This document shows positions 1-7,386 of a stretch of 64,000 nucleotides of DNA, in pieces. Each line of letters opens with the position of its first letter. The first letter of the stretch is position 1. The DNA comes from UBA1672 sp033851915 (lineage in GTDB: Bacteria; Pseudomonadota; Alphaproteobacteria; Micavibrionales; Micavibrionaceae), in contig JAWSVM010000012.1 of NCBI GenBank assembly GCA_033851915.1, positions 85,440 to 149,439 on the forward strand, given 5' to 3'. The notes beneath the pieces are model-generated. The model searched no databases and had not been told where the DNA came from. It was given only the letters and a program-made list of their open reading frames with translations. The translations under genes and the position numbers were made by a program.

Positions 1-1661
1 ATGACGCAGGCATTGAGACAACCACAGGCCCATTAGGGCAAGGCATTGCCAACGCAATCGGCATGGCATTGTCAGAGCGTATTTTGAATGCGCGTTACGG
101 CGATGATCTAATGTCTCACCATACATATACAATGTGTGGTGATGGCGATTTAATGGAGGGGATCAGCCATGAGGCATGCTCCCTCGCCGGACATTTAAAA
201 CTGGATAAGTTAATCGTGCTTTACGATGATAATGGCATCTGTATTGACGGAAAAACAGATTTAACCTTCATCGACAACACAAAAATACGCTTCGAAGCGT
301 ATAATTGGGATGTTCAGGAAGTTGACGGCCATAACTACGCGGAAATTGAGGCTGCTATTGCGAAAGCGAAGACAACCGACACGCCAAGCCTTATTTGCTG
401 CAAAACAAAAATCGGCTTTGGCGCACCTACAAAAGAAAACAGCAACGCAGCACACGGCGCGCCTTTAGGCGAAGAAGAAATTAAAGGTACACGCAAGAAT
501 ATCGGCTGGCCACATGGTGAGTTTGTCATCCCTGATGATATCCTGTCTCTATGGCGCGATGTTGGCACACAAAACCAAGCAGAACAGAGCGCATGGGAAA
601 GCCGCTTTAATGCATCATCCGAAAAAGACGCTCTCACAACTTTGTTCTCGGGCGATTTATCTGCAATTATTACCCCGCTTATTAAAGAGCTTAAAGACAC
701 GTTCGCAGCAGAAAAACCAAAGAAAGCAACACGCCAAACATCAGGCATGGTTTTAGAGAAACTGGTTGCCGCAACTGGTTCACTGATTGGTGGTTCTGCA
801 GACTTAACAGGATCAAATAACACCAAAGTTTCTGCCTCCACAGTGATAGACAGCACAAATTACGGCGGTAACTATATCAATTACGGCGTACGCGAACATG
901 CGATGGGCGCGATTATGAACGGTATCGCCCTGCACAGCAATTTAGTGCCTTACGCGGGAACATTCCTACAATTCGCCGATTATTCCCGCCCTGCAATTCG
1001 CTTGGCGGCGCTCATGAAAATACGCGTCATCCATGTTCTAACGCATGATTCAATCGGCTTAGGCGAAGATGGCCCAACACATCAACCTGTGGAGCATCTC
1101 TCTGCCCTACGCGCGATCCCAAATTGTTATGTTTATCGCCCATGTGATGGCATAGAAACCGCGGAATGTTGGGAACTTGCAATCAAAAACCAAACCGCCC
1201 CTGCTCTGCTGGCACTAACGCGCCAAGGGTTACCCACACTTTGCGAGAATAAAGCAGAAAATCAATCCGCAAAAGGCGCATACATTCTGAAAGAAAACGG
1301 CGGTGACGTTGAAATCACACTCTTCGCCAGCGGTTCAGAAGTTGAAATCGCCAATGCAGCTTACGAACATTTAGCAGCCGCAGGCCGCAGTGTGCGCCTC
1401 GTATCATGCCCTTGCCTTGATTTATTCTGGGAACAAGATGGCGAGCACATCCAAAACATCATCTGCAACAAAAGCATAAAAGTCGCCGTCGAAGCGGGTA
1501 TCCGCCAAAGCTGGGATCGCCTCATCGGTGGACACAGCATATTCATCGGCATGGATGGCTTTGGTGCCTCCGCCCCTGCAACGGATCTATACAAACATTT
1601 CGGCATTACGTCGGATGCGATTATAGAACGCGTTGAAGCTGCACTCGAGAGAAAAAACTAA
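1..1661 (+). CDS. tkt: Transketolase, 5'-truncated by the window edge
   Basis: Thiamine-diphosphate enzyme of the non-oxidative pentose phosphate pathway that moves two-carbon units between sugar phosphates. The reading frame is open from base 3, before the first ATG at 63, and encodes the family motif GIETTTGPLGQGIANAIGMA, so the true start lies upstream of the window. The TPP-binding motif begins GDGDLMEGISHEA and ends at DDN about 30 residues later. The pyrimidine-domain signature GEDGPTHQP is also present. It is followed 36 bases later by gap in the same direction, a common arrangement in alphaproteobacterial sugar-phosphate operons. The identification is secure; only the N-terminus is missing. 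Confidence 0.97.
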   Translation, partial: DAGIETTTGPLGQGIANAIGMALSERILNARYGDDLMSHHTYTMCGDGDLMEGISHEACSLAGHLKLDKLIVLYDDNGICIDGKTDLTFIDNTKIRFEAYNWDVQEVDGHNYAEIEAAIAKAKTTDTPSLICCKTKIGFGAPTKENSNAAHGAPLGEEEIKGTRKNIGWPHGEFVIPDDILSLWRDVGTQNQAEQSAWESRFNASSEKDALTTLFSGDLSAIITPLIKELKDTFAAEKPKKATRQTSGMVLEKLVAATGSLIGGSADLTGSNNTKVSASTVIDSTNYGGNYINYGVREHAMGAIMNGIALHSNLVPYAGTFLQFADYSRPAIRLAALMKIRVIHVLTHDSIGLGEDGPTHQPVEHLSALRAIPNCYVYRPCDGIETAECWELAIKNQTAPALLALTRQGLPTLCENKAENQSAKGAYILKENGGDVEITLFASGSEVEIANAAYEHLAAAGRSVRLVSCPCLDLFWEQDGEHIQNIICNKSIKVAVEAGIRQSWDRLIGGHSIFIGMDGFGASAPATDLYKHFGITSDAIIERVEAALERKN

Positions 1662-1697
1662 ACCAATATATTTAGAAAAATACGGAGTTTTAAGACT

Positions 1698-2708
1698 ATG
1701 ACTTTAAAAGTTGCCATTAACGGATTTGGACGCATCGGGCGTTTGGTCGCACGCGCAATTCTGGAATCTAAACGTGATGATATTGAGATTGTTGCGATTA
1801 ACGATCCGGGTGGTAATTTCTTTCCGTTGCTAAAATATGACTCCATTCATGGCCGCGCACCTTTCACCGTTGAACGTGATGGCGATGACGCAATGATCCT
1901 TGATGGCAAACGCATCCGTCGCTTCCGCAATCGTAATCCTGAAAACCTACATTGGGGAGATGAAGGCGTTGATATTCTGATGGAATGTACAGGCAAGTTC
2001 AATGACCGCGAAGGCGCAGAGCGTCACCTTGCATCCGGCGCGAAGAAAGTTCTGATTTCCGCACCTGCAAAAGACGAAGATTTAACCGTTGTTTATGGCG
2101 TTAACCACCACCTCTTAAAAGCCGAACATAAAATTGTTTCTAACGCGTCCTGCACAACAAACTGCCTTGCGCCACTTGCTTATGCACTGAATGAAACTGT
2201 CGGCATTGAAAAAGGCTTCATGACCACGATCCATGCTTATACAGGCGATCAAAACATCGTTGATGCGTCACATAAAGACCCATACCGCGCTCGTGCAGCC
2301 GCAATCAACATGATTCCAACATCAACCGGGGCAGCCAAAGCCGTAGGGCTTGTCCTGCCGGAGCTGGATGGTAAATTGGACGGTGTATCGATTCGCGTGC
2401 CAACACCTAATGTTTCCTTGGTTGATTTAACGTTCCTCCCCTCTAAGCCAGTCACTGTTGAAGATGTGAACGCCGCAGTAACATCTTACGCGAATGGCAA
2501 GCTGAAAGGCGTTCTCGCCGTTTATGATGACCCATGCGTTTCCAGCGACTTTAACCATGATCCACACTCATCCATATTCAGTCTAAACGGCACCCGCGTT
2601 GTCGATGGAGACTTCGTGCGGGTTATGGCTTGGTATGATAATGAATGGGGTTTCTCATGCCGCATGATTGATACGGCACTGGAAATGCACAACAAGGGCT
2701 ATGTATAG
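1698..2708 (+). CDS. gap: Glyceraldehyde-3-phosphate dehydrogenase, type I
   Basis: Oxidises glyceraldehyde-3-phosphate to 1,3-bisphosphoglycerate with NAD, a cytosolic step of glycolysis and gluconeogenesis. The 336-residue length is normal. The Rossmann motif NGFGRIGR is at residues 8-15, the active-site motif ASCTTN places the catalytic cysteine at residue 152, and the C-terminus has the typical WYDNEWGFS. It lies 36 bases after tkt and upstream of fbaB. The usual pgk gene is not between them; a regulator and a small ORF occupy the spot. Confidence 0.98.
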   Translation: MTLKVAINGFGRIGRLVARAILESKRDDIEIVAINDPGGNFFPLLKYDSIHGRAPFTVERDGDDAMILDGKRIRRFRNRNPENLHWGDEGVDILMECTGKFNDREGAERHLASGAKKVLISAPAKDEDLTVVYGVNHHLLKAEHKIVSNASCTTNCLAPLAYALNETVGIEKGFMTTIHAYTGDQNIVDASHKDPYRARAAAINMIPTSTGAAKAVGLVLPELDGKLDGVSIRVPTPNVSLVDLTFLPSKPVTVEDVNAAVTSYANGKLKGVLAVYDDPCVSSDFNHDPHSSIFSLNGTRVVDGDFVRVMAWYDNEWGFSCRMIDTALEMHNKGYV

Positions 2709-2769
2709 CGCCAACTCAAAAAACGCTACAAACCTTGCTCAGCCTTGCATAATAAGGTAGAATGACACT

Positions 2770-3330
2770 ATGAATGTAATGAAACAACATGCAAAACGGG
2801 TAATGACCACGAAGGGGCAGCAATCTTGCCTCATCATTGATCATTTGGTCGAGGCGTTGGCAAATGATCCCTCCTCCTCGATTCGGCGTGCACTTGTTCT
2901 AAATTATATCGATGAAACCCCCGGCGTTACCCAAACCGAAGTCATGCGCACCCTCAAAATCAGCAAATCCGCGATGAACAGGGAAATTGAGTGGCTATTT
3001 AATTATGGCTGCATCACGCGTCAAGAAGGTGAGCGGGATGGCCGCGAAATAAAATTAGAAACCTGTGGCTATTCTAAACGCGCACTGAGCGAAGCTTTGG
3101 ACTATTTTCCTTTACAGCATAAAGGTTTGCATTATTTACTGAATCAGTATATAAGTATTTTAAAGCAGGATCGTCCAACGTTACGGGATGCTCGGATTAT
3201 ATCAACCCTCTATGATAAGGTTGAAGCCTCGAAAACAGAGGTAATGGAGGAATTATATGATGGGCCTGCGACAACTGATAACAGGGCGTATAACAAGCTC
3301 AAAGAAGACGGGGTAATACAAGATGGATAA
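2770..3330 (+). CDS. Winged-helix (MarR-like) transcriptional regulator candidate
   Basis: A 186-residue protein whose residues 45-105 look like a winged helix-turn-helix: TQTEVMRTLKISKSAMNREI reads as helix-turn-helix, followed by a basic wing around EGERDGREIKL, as in MarR-type repressors. The remainder is helical, and no ligand domain is recognised. It lies between gap and fbaB in the same direction, so it could regulate central carbon genes, but that is inference from position only. The stop overlaps the start of the next 55-codon ORF. The start at 2770 is uncertain because a second ATG follows three codons later. Confidence 0.7.
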   Translation: MNVMKQHAKRVMTTKGQQSCLIIDHLVEALANDPSSSIRRALVLNYIDETPGVTQTEVMRTLKISKSAMNREIEWLFNYGCITRQEGERDGREIKLETCGYSKRALSEALDYFPLQHKGLHYLLNQYISILKQDRPTLRDARIISTLYDKVEASKTEVMEELYDGPATTDNRAYNKLKEDGVIQDG

Positions 3331-3490
3331 ACTAGGCGGCGAAGCCTTCGCACAACTTCATAATGCAATCAACATCGGAACAAGCAACAGTTTGGAACCA
3401 CAAGGAATCACCAGCATGTTTGGAGCGCAAGTTTCAGATAACTTCGATCAGGCAGGTAATGTTTTGGGCGGTTTTGAGCTGGGCATGTAA
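3323..3490 (+). CDS. Small 55-residue protein, translationally coupled
   Basis: The ORF begins at an ATG eight bases before the end of the upstream regulator stop codon (ATGGATAA), the arrangement expected for translational coupling. It encodes 55 residues starting MDKLGGEAFAQLHNAINIGT and ending GNVLGGFELGM. It is Gly/Asn/Gln-rich, without a signal peptide or membrane segment. The ORF stops about 50 bases before a good intrinsic terminator. I do not recognise the family. Start overlap, position before the terminator and amphipathic composition favour a real gene over chance. Confidence 0.5.
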   Translation: MDKLGGEAFAQLHNAINIGTSNSLEPQGITSMFGAQVSDNFDQAGNVLGGFELGM

Positions 3491-3542
3491 CCACTATAAC
3501 TTGGTACTTGTCCTGACGGGCAAGTTTCTATATATCAATAAG

Positions 3543-3569
3543 GGTCTCGAATTCGAGGCCTTTTCTTTT
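3543..3569 (+). terminator. Intrinsic terminator after the regulator/small ORF
   Basis: Seven-pair stem GGTCTCG/CGAGGCC (one G-T pair) closing an AATT loop, followed directly by TTTTCTTTT. It separates the regulator pair from fbaB, so fbaB probably has its own promoter or relies on readthrough. Confidence 0.8.
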
Positions 3570-3613
3570 GGAAAACAGATTAACTAAGAACATACTATTT
3601 AAGGATTTCGCAA

Positions 3614-4540
3614 ATGGCTTTGACCGCAAACGTAAAAAAAATAATTGATTGCTACGAAAATGAAAATGCAGGCGTAAAAGGTAATCTTGTCCGCATGCTT
3701 AACAACGGCGCGTTAGCGGGAACAGGTAAGATGGTTATTCTGCCTGTCGATCAAGGCTTTGAACACGGCCCCGCGCGATCATTCGCCCAAAACCCTGCCG
3801 GTTACGACCCACATTATCATTATCAACTTGCCATTGATTCACAGTGCAGCGCATATGCCGCGCCACTTGGCCCATTGCAAGCTGGTGCAGATACATTCGC
3901 AGGACAAGTGCCTACGATCTTGAAATATAACAGTGCGAATTCTTTGGCCTCCGGTAAAAATCAAGATGGAGATCAAGCAATCACCGGATCAGTTCAAGAC
4001 GCATTAGAACTTGGCTGCTCCGCGGTTGGATTTACAATCTACCCCGGCTCAGACAATCAGTTCGGAATGTTTGAAGAAGTCCGCGACATGATTCGTGAAG
4101 CCAAAGATGTTGGCCTACCTTCTGTTGTTTGGTCTTATGCCCGCGGTGAAGGTGTTACCAAAGACGGTGAAACAGCCGTTGATGTTATTGCTTATGCGGC
4201 GCATATGGCATGCTTGCTCGGCGCACATATTATCAAAATAAAATTGCCAACCGATCACATCATGCAAGATGAAGCCAAAAAAGTGTTCGAAGAAAACAAC
4301 ATTGATGTCAGCACACAAACTGCGCGCGTCAAAGAAGTTGTGCGCTCTTGCTTTAACGGCAGACGCATTGTTGTGTTCTCCGGTGGTGCAGCAAAAGGTG
4401 CAGACGCGGTTTATGACGATGCACGCGCAATTCGTGATGGCGGCGGTAACGGTTCGATCATTGGTCGTAACTCATTCCAACGTGAAAATGGTGAAGCTCT
4501 ATCTATGCTGTCTAATATCATGGATATTTACAAGGACTAA
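3614..4540 (+). CDS. fbaB: Class I fructose-bisphosphate aldolase (DhnA/FbaB type)
   Basis: Schiff-base aldolase that cleaves or forms fructose-1,6-bisphosphate. The 308 residues show the DhnA-type motif ILPVDQGFEHGP near residue 45. The conserved lysine strand IIKIKLPTD is near residue 209 and probably contains the Schiff-base lysine. A phosphate-binding VFSGGAAKG motif lies near residue 254. It is the DhnA-like bacterial class I enzyme, not the metal-dependent class II enzyme often found in tkt-gap-pgk-fba operons. An EndoU-like ORF starts two bases after its stop. Confidence 0.94.
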   Translation: MALTANVKKIIDCYENENAGVKGNLVRMLNNGALAGTGKMVILPVDQGFEHGPARSFAQNPAGYDPHYHYQLAIDSQCSAYAAPLGPLQAGADTFAGQVPTILKYNSANSLASGKNQDGDQAITGSVQDALELGCSAVGFTIYPGSDNQFGMFEEVRDMIREAKDVGLPSVVWSYARGEGVTKDGETAVDVIAYAAHMACLLGAHIIKIKLPTDHIMQDEAKKVFEENNIDVSTQTARVKEVVRSCFNGRRIVVFSGGAAKGADAVYDDARAIRDGGGNGSIIGRNSFQRENGEALSMLSNIMDIYKD

Positions 4541-4542
4541 CG

Positions 4543-4995
4543 TTGAGCCAACCACGCCAAAACAAAGCCTTTAAAAAATTTATATCAACAGCTCTGCTGA
4601 TTTGTCTGATCGCCTATTATAATAATACGCTTAAGGGACAACAGGTTGAGAATGCGTCCTCCATAACAATGTCCGCAGCGGCACAAAACCATATACTCTA
4701 TGGTGATCAACGTGGCGGCGGGCATAAATATGGTACAAATAAGCCATGCAAAAGTGAATTCCCCAAAGGATGGAATGATGAAGACATAATCTCTTCCATC
4801 ACCAAGATTGCTGCTAATGATAATAACGGATGGAAACAGCAGGCAAATGGCTATTACGTTACAGAATCCTATAGTGGTGACACCAAAATCCGCGTCATTC
4901 TAGGCAAGAAGAAGCAAAACGTCATCACCGCCTACCCGATTAACACAAAGCGCAATCCCTGCCCGCCTAAAAAAACGACCGACTATAATGATTAA
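4543..4995 (+). CDS. Small exported protein with EndoU-like RNase domain
   Basis: A 150-residue protein with a TTG start two bases after the fbaB stop. An AAGGA element seven bases upstream supports this start. Residues 11-26 form one hydrophobic segment (signal peptide or anchor). Residues 48-140 resemble the bacterial EndoU nuclease domain found in contact-dependent toxin tips: HILYGDQRGGGHKYG (candidate catalytic His61), SEFPKGWND, then TKIRV (Lys115) and VITAYPIN (Thr129/Tyr131). EndoU enzymes cleave RNA at uridines. No immunity gene is adjacent. The fold assignment is good; activity and target are unknown. The 3' end overlaps convergent epmA by about three bases. Confidence 0.72.
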   Translation: MSQPRQNKAFKKFISTALLICLIAYYNNTLKGQQVENASSITMSAAAQNHILYGDQRGGGHKYGTNKPCKSEFPKGWNDEDIISSITKIAANDNNGWKQQANGYYVTESYSGDTKIRVILGKKKQNVITAYPINTKRNPCPPKKTTDYND

Positions 4996-6017
4996 TCTGT
5001 TTGGACTGGCGCCCAAAGGACATCATCAATATTCTCCACACCAAGGCTGAGCATAACCAAACGATCCACACCAAGGGCGATCCCCGCGCTTTCAGGCAAT
5101 CCATGCTCTAACGCCGAAAAGAATTCTTCATCCGGAGGATAAGTTTCACCATATAGTGTCTGCTTTAAAGCCATTTCAGATGTGTAGCGCGCGCGTTGCT
5201 CTGCCGCATCAGTGAGTTCGGAATAGGCATTGGCAAGTTCGACCCCACAAACATAAAGTTCAAAACGCTCGGCAAAACGTGGGTCGTCGGGTTTCTTACG
5301 CGATAACGCCGCCATAGAGACGGGATAGTCATACAAAATCGTTGGGACGCCGACACCTAAATATGGCTCAATTTTCTCTGCCATAACCGCATGAAACAGA
5401 TCATCCCACGAATCTTTTGGAGTAACCCGCACATCAAGTTCTGAAATTGCATCAGAAAACCCAGATACATCATCCAGATACAAAGCCAAATCAATCTTCG
5501 TGAATTCCATAAACGCATCACACACAGAAAATTTTTGCCATTCCTTAAACGGATCAGATGTTATCCCCTTATATGTATAGTTTTGAATACCCAGACTATC
5601 CGCGGTACTGCGTAATATATCCACAGAGTCATCCATAAGCACGCGATAATCCGCCCCTGCCCTATACCATTCCAATAAAGTAAACTCAGGAGAATGTAGA
5701 GCCGAGCCCTCCGCATTACGAAAGACAGGGCAAATCTGGTAAATTTTATCCATCCCCGCAACCAGCAACTTCTTCATATCAAATTCAGGGCTGGTTTGCA
5801 GATACATCGTTTTTCTCTGTGATAAGTCCAGATTTTTCAAATCCGTACGAAAAGCATGAATATGCGTATCCATCACGGGGCACACCTGCAAAATCGGTGT
5901 ATCAACCTCCGTAAAACCCTTATCATCAAAGAACCCGCGTAAAGCCTTTATCACCCGCGCACGCCCCTCCAAATAGGGGCGTTTTTCCGCAAAATTATGG
6001 GGCAGCCACCAGCTCAT
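4992..6017 (-). CDS. epmA: Elongation factor P--(R)-beta-lysine ligase EpmA
   Basis: A class II lysyl-tRNA-synthetase-like enzyme that lacks the anticodon-binding domain and aminoacylates a lysine of elongation factor P, which relieves ribosome stalling at proline runs. The 341-residue length fits EpmA (roughly 325) rather than LysRS (about 500). Motif 1 region TEVDTPILQVCPVMDTH, motif 2 FRNAEGSALHSPEFTLLEWY and motif 3 GIALGVDRLVML are all visible. Neither efp nor epmB is in this window. The start at 6017 gives MSWWLPHNF, and a family-typical W-rich N-terminus supports it. Confidence 0.94.
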   Translation of the reverse strand: MSWWLPHNFAEKRPYLEGRARVIKALRGFFDDKGFTEVDTPILQVCPVMDTHIHAFRTDLKNLDLSQRKTMYLQTSPEFDMKKLLVAGMDKIYQICPVFRNAEGSALHSPEFTLLEWYRAGADYRVLMDDSVDILRSTADSLGIQNYTYKGITSDPFKEWQKFSVCDAFMEFTKIDLALYLDDVSGFSDAISELDVRVTPKDSWDDLFHAVMAEKIEPYLGVGVPTILYDYPVSMAALSRKKPDDPRFAERFELYVCGVELANAYSELTDAAEQRARYTSEMALKQTLYGETYPPDEEFFSALEHGLPESAGIALGVDRLVMLSLGVENIDDVLWAPVQTD

Positions 6018-6119
6018 ATGAAATCCTTTGAAAAAATGCTTGCATTCGGATCAACTTAACGCTAAAAATGCGCTCTATTCAAGGTTTGATAGAATACGAT
6101 TAAAAAGAAAGTACTGACG

Positions 6120-6392
6120 ATGAAAGCGGATATACATCCAGATTACCACGAAGTCACCGTTGTGATGACAGATGGTACAGAATATAAAACACGCAGCACA
6201 CACGGCAAAGAAGGTGATGTGATTAAACTGGACGTTGATCCTTTGACACACCCTGCATGGCAAGGCGGAACTGGTAAAGTTATCGAAAAAGGCCAACTTG
6301 ATAAATTTGAAAGCCGTTACGGTGGATTTATGTCTGCAGGCGTTGCTGGTGGCGAGAAAAAGACAGAAGAGAAAAAAGAAGAAAGCAAATAG
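6120..6392 (+). CDS. rpmE: 50S ribosomal protein L31
   Basis: Large-subunit protein at the inter-subunit bridge. The N-terminus MKADIHPDYHEVTVVMTDG and the central DVDPLTHPAWQGG match alphaproteobacterial L31. The CxxC zinc ligands are absent, so this is the zinc-free variety. The ordered part ends near residue 72 and is followed by a low-complexity Lys/Glu tail (KKTEEKKEESK), longer than the minimal family length. It is divergent from epmA and followed by a good terminator. Confidence 0.95.
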   Translation: MKADIHPDYHEVTVVMTDGTEYKTRSTHGKEGDVIKLDVDPLTHPAWQGGTGKVIEKGQLDKFESRYGGFMSAGVAGGEKKTEEKKEESK

Positions 6393-6417
6393 GTCTTTCC
6401 TTCAAATAAAAATATCA

Positions 6418-6449
6418 AACGCCCCGGATATTCTGTCAGGGCGTTTTTT
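6418..6449 (+). terminator. Intrinsic terminator of rpmE
   Basis: Stem AACGCCC/GGGCGTT flanks a 14-base loop and is followed by a run of Ts, about 25 bases after the rpmE stop codon. Confidence 0.8.
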
Positions 6450-6467
6450 CTGTCTGGATATCTTATA

Positions 6468-7347
6468 TTATAATTCAGGCTGTATAGAACTATCCAGACC
6501 CTGCGGCTTTACATTATTCATATAAGCAGAACGCCCGAAAGCCGTATTCTGCTTAGGCTCGTCAAAGCTGTCCACCGGCTTTAAATTTTCAGGAACATTC
6601 CATGCCTCAAGCCGCATTAAGATCAGATCTTTCGAACGTTCTTCTGCATCAATCTTCTGCATCAATCTTCTGCTCATCATCCAATTCCCAATATTCATCC
6701 GTGTATGGCACCTCACCAGGGTCAAACGAGATAAGCGTTGAATCTGGCAAAATGGCCGTTTCATGAACATTATTTCTATATACGGTGTCTTCCAACAACA
6801 TATGCATAAACTGATTATATGTAGAATAATCATCATTTGATAATTTATACATCTGAACAAGAGGCAAAACCTCCACCTGCATTATATCACGCCCAATAAT
6901 CACATTATCTCTGAGAGGCTGTAACAACCCCGGAAATTCACAGCGATTACAATCATCCCTCATAATTTCCCCATTTGGCGTATTTGGATGAGATGAAAAG
7001 CGCAGAACCGCTAAATCATCATCCGATTGTGCCAACATCACAATTGTGGAAGTGCCTTGCGCCAATAAAGAAAATAAATGGAAATCTGTTTTATCACTGA
7101 CGCGCTTACTTATACATTCTTCATAAGTACTATCACCAAGGTCATTCTTCATTTGTGACTTCATAACAAAATGAGGCACAGAGAGATGAACGCCCTTCCA
7201 TGCCTCTTCCAATGAGCTCCAATCTCGCCCATCAATATCCATCCCCACAGGAACATGAGCACAGAGATCATGTGGCTTATAATCAGCAGCACCTTCCAAG
7301 TGCGCAGATAAGTTCTCAAGTTTTTCTCTAAATTCTTCAGTAATCAT
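6468..7347 (-). pseudogene. Unknown gene frameshifted by a 13-bp tandem duplication
   Basis: The intact frame from 7347 runs for 232 residues (MITEEFREKLENLSAHLEGA to ...QKIDAED) and stops at 6649. Directly at the stop the DNA carries two copies plus part of a third of the 13-mer TTCTGCATCAATC (6642-6673). Removing one copy joins the frame to a protein-like continuation, EERSKDLILMRLEAWNVPEN onward, ending in SSIQPEL at 6468, for a restored product of about 288 residues. I do not recognise the family. It has no signal peptide or membrane segment and is mixed alpha/beta. The duplication could be a real mutation, a slippage switch or an assembly error. Confidence 0.75.
6642..6673. repeat. 13-bp tandem duplication within a coding region
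   Basis: TTCTGCATCAATC occurs at 6642-6654 and 6655-6667, followed by the first six bases of a third copy. As 13 is not a multiple of three, each extra copy shifts the reading frame of the overlapping minus-strand gene. Confidence 0.9.
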
Positions 7348-7386
7348 GGCAGTATTATACTTATTCTATGCATTAAGTACAAACTT

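Noticed and set aside
3363..3587. 74-codon frame after the winged-helix regulator
   Set aside because: Overlaps the better-supported coupled 55-codon ORF and runs through the terminator hairpin.
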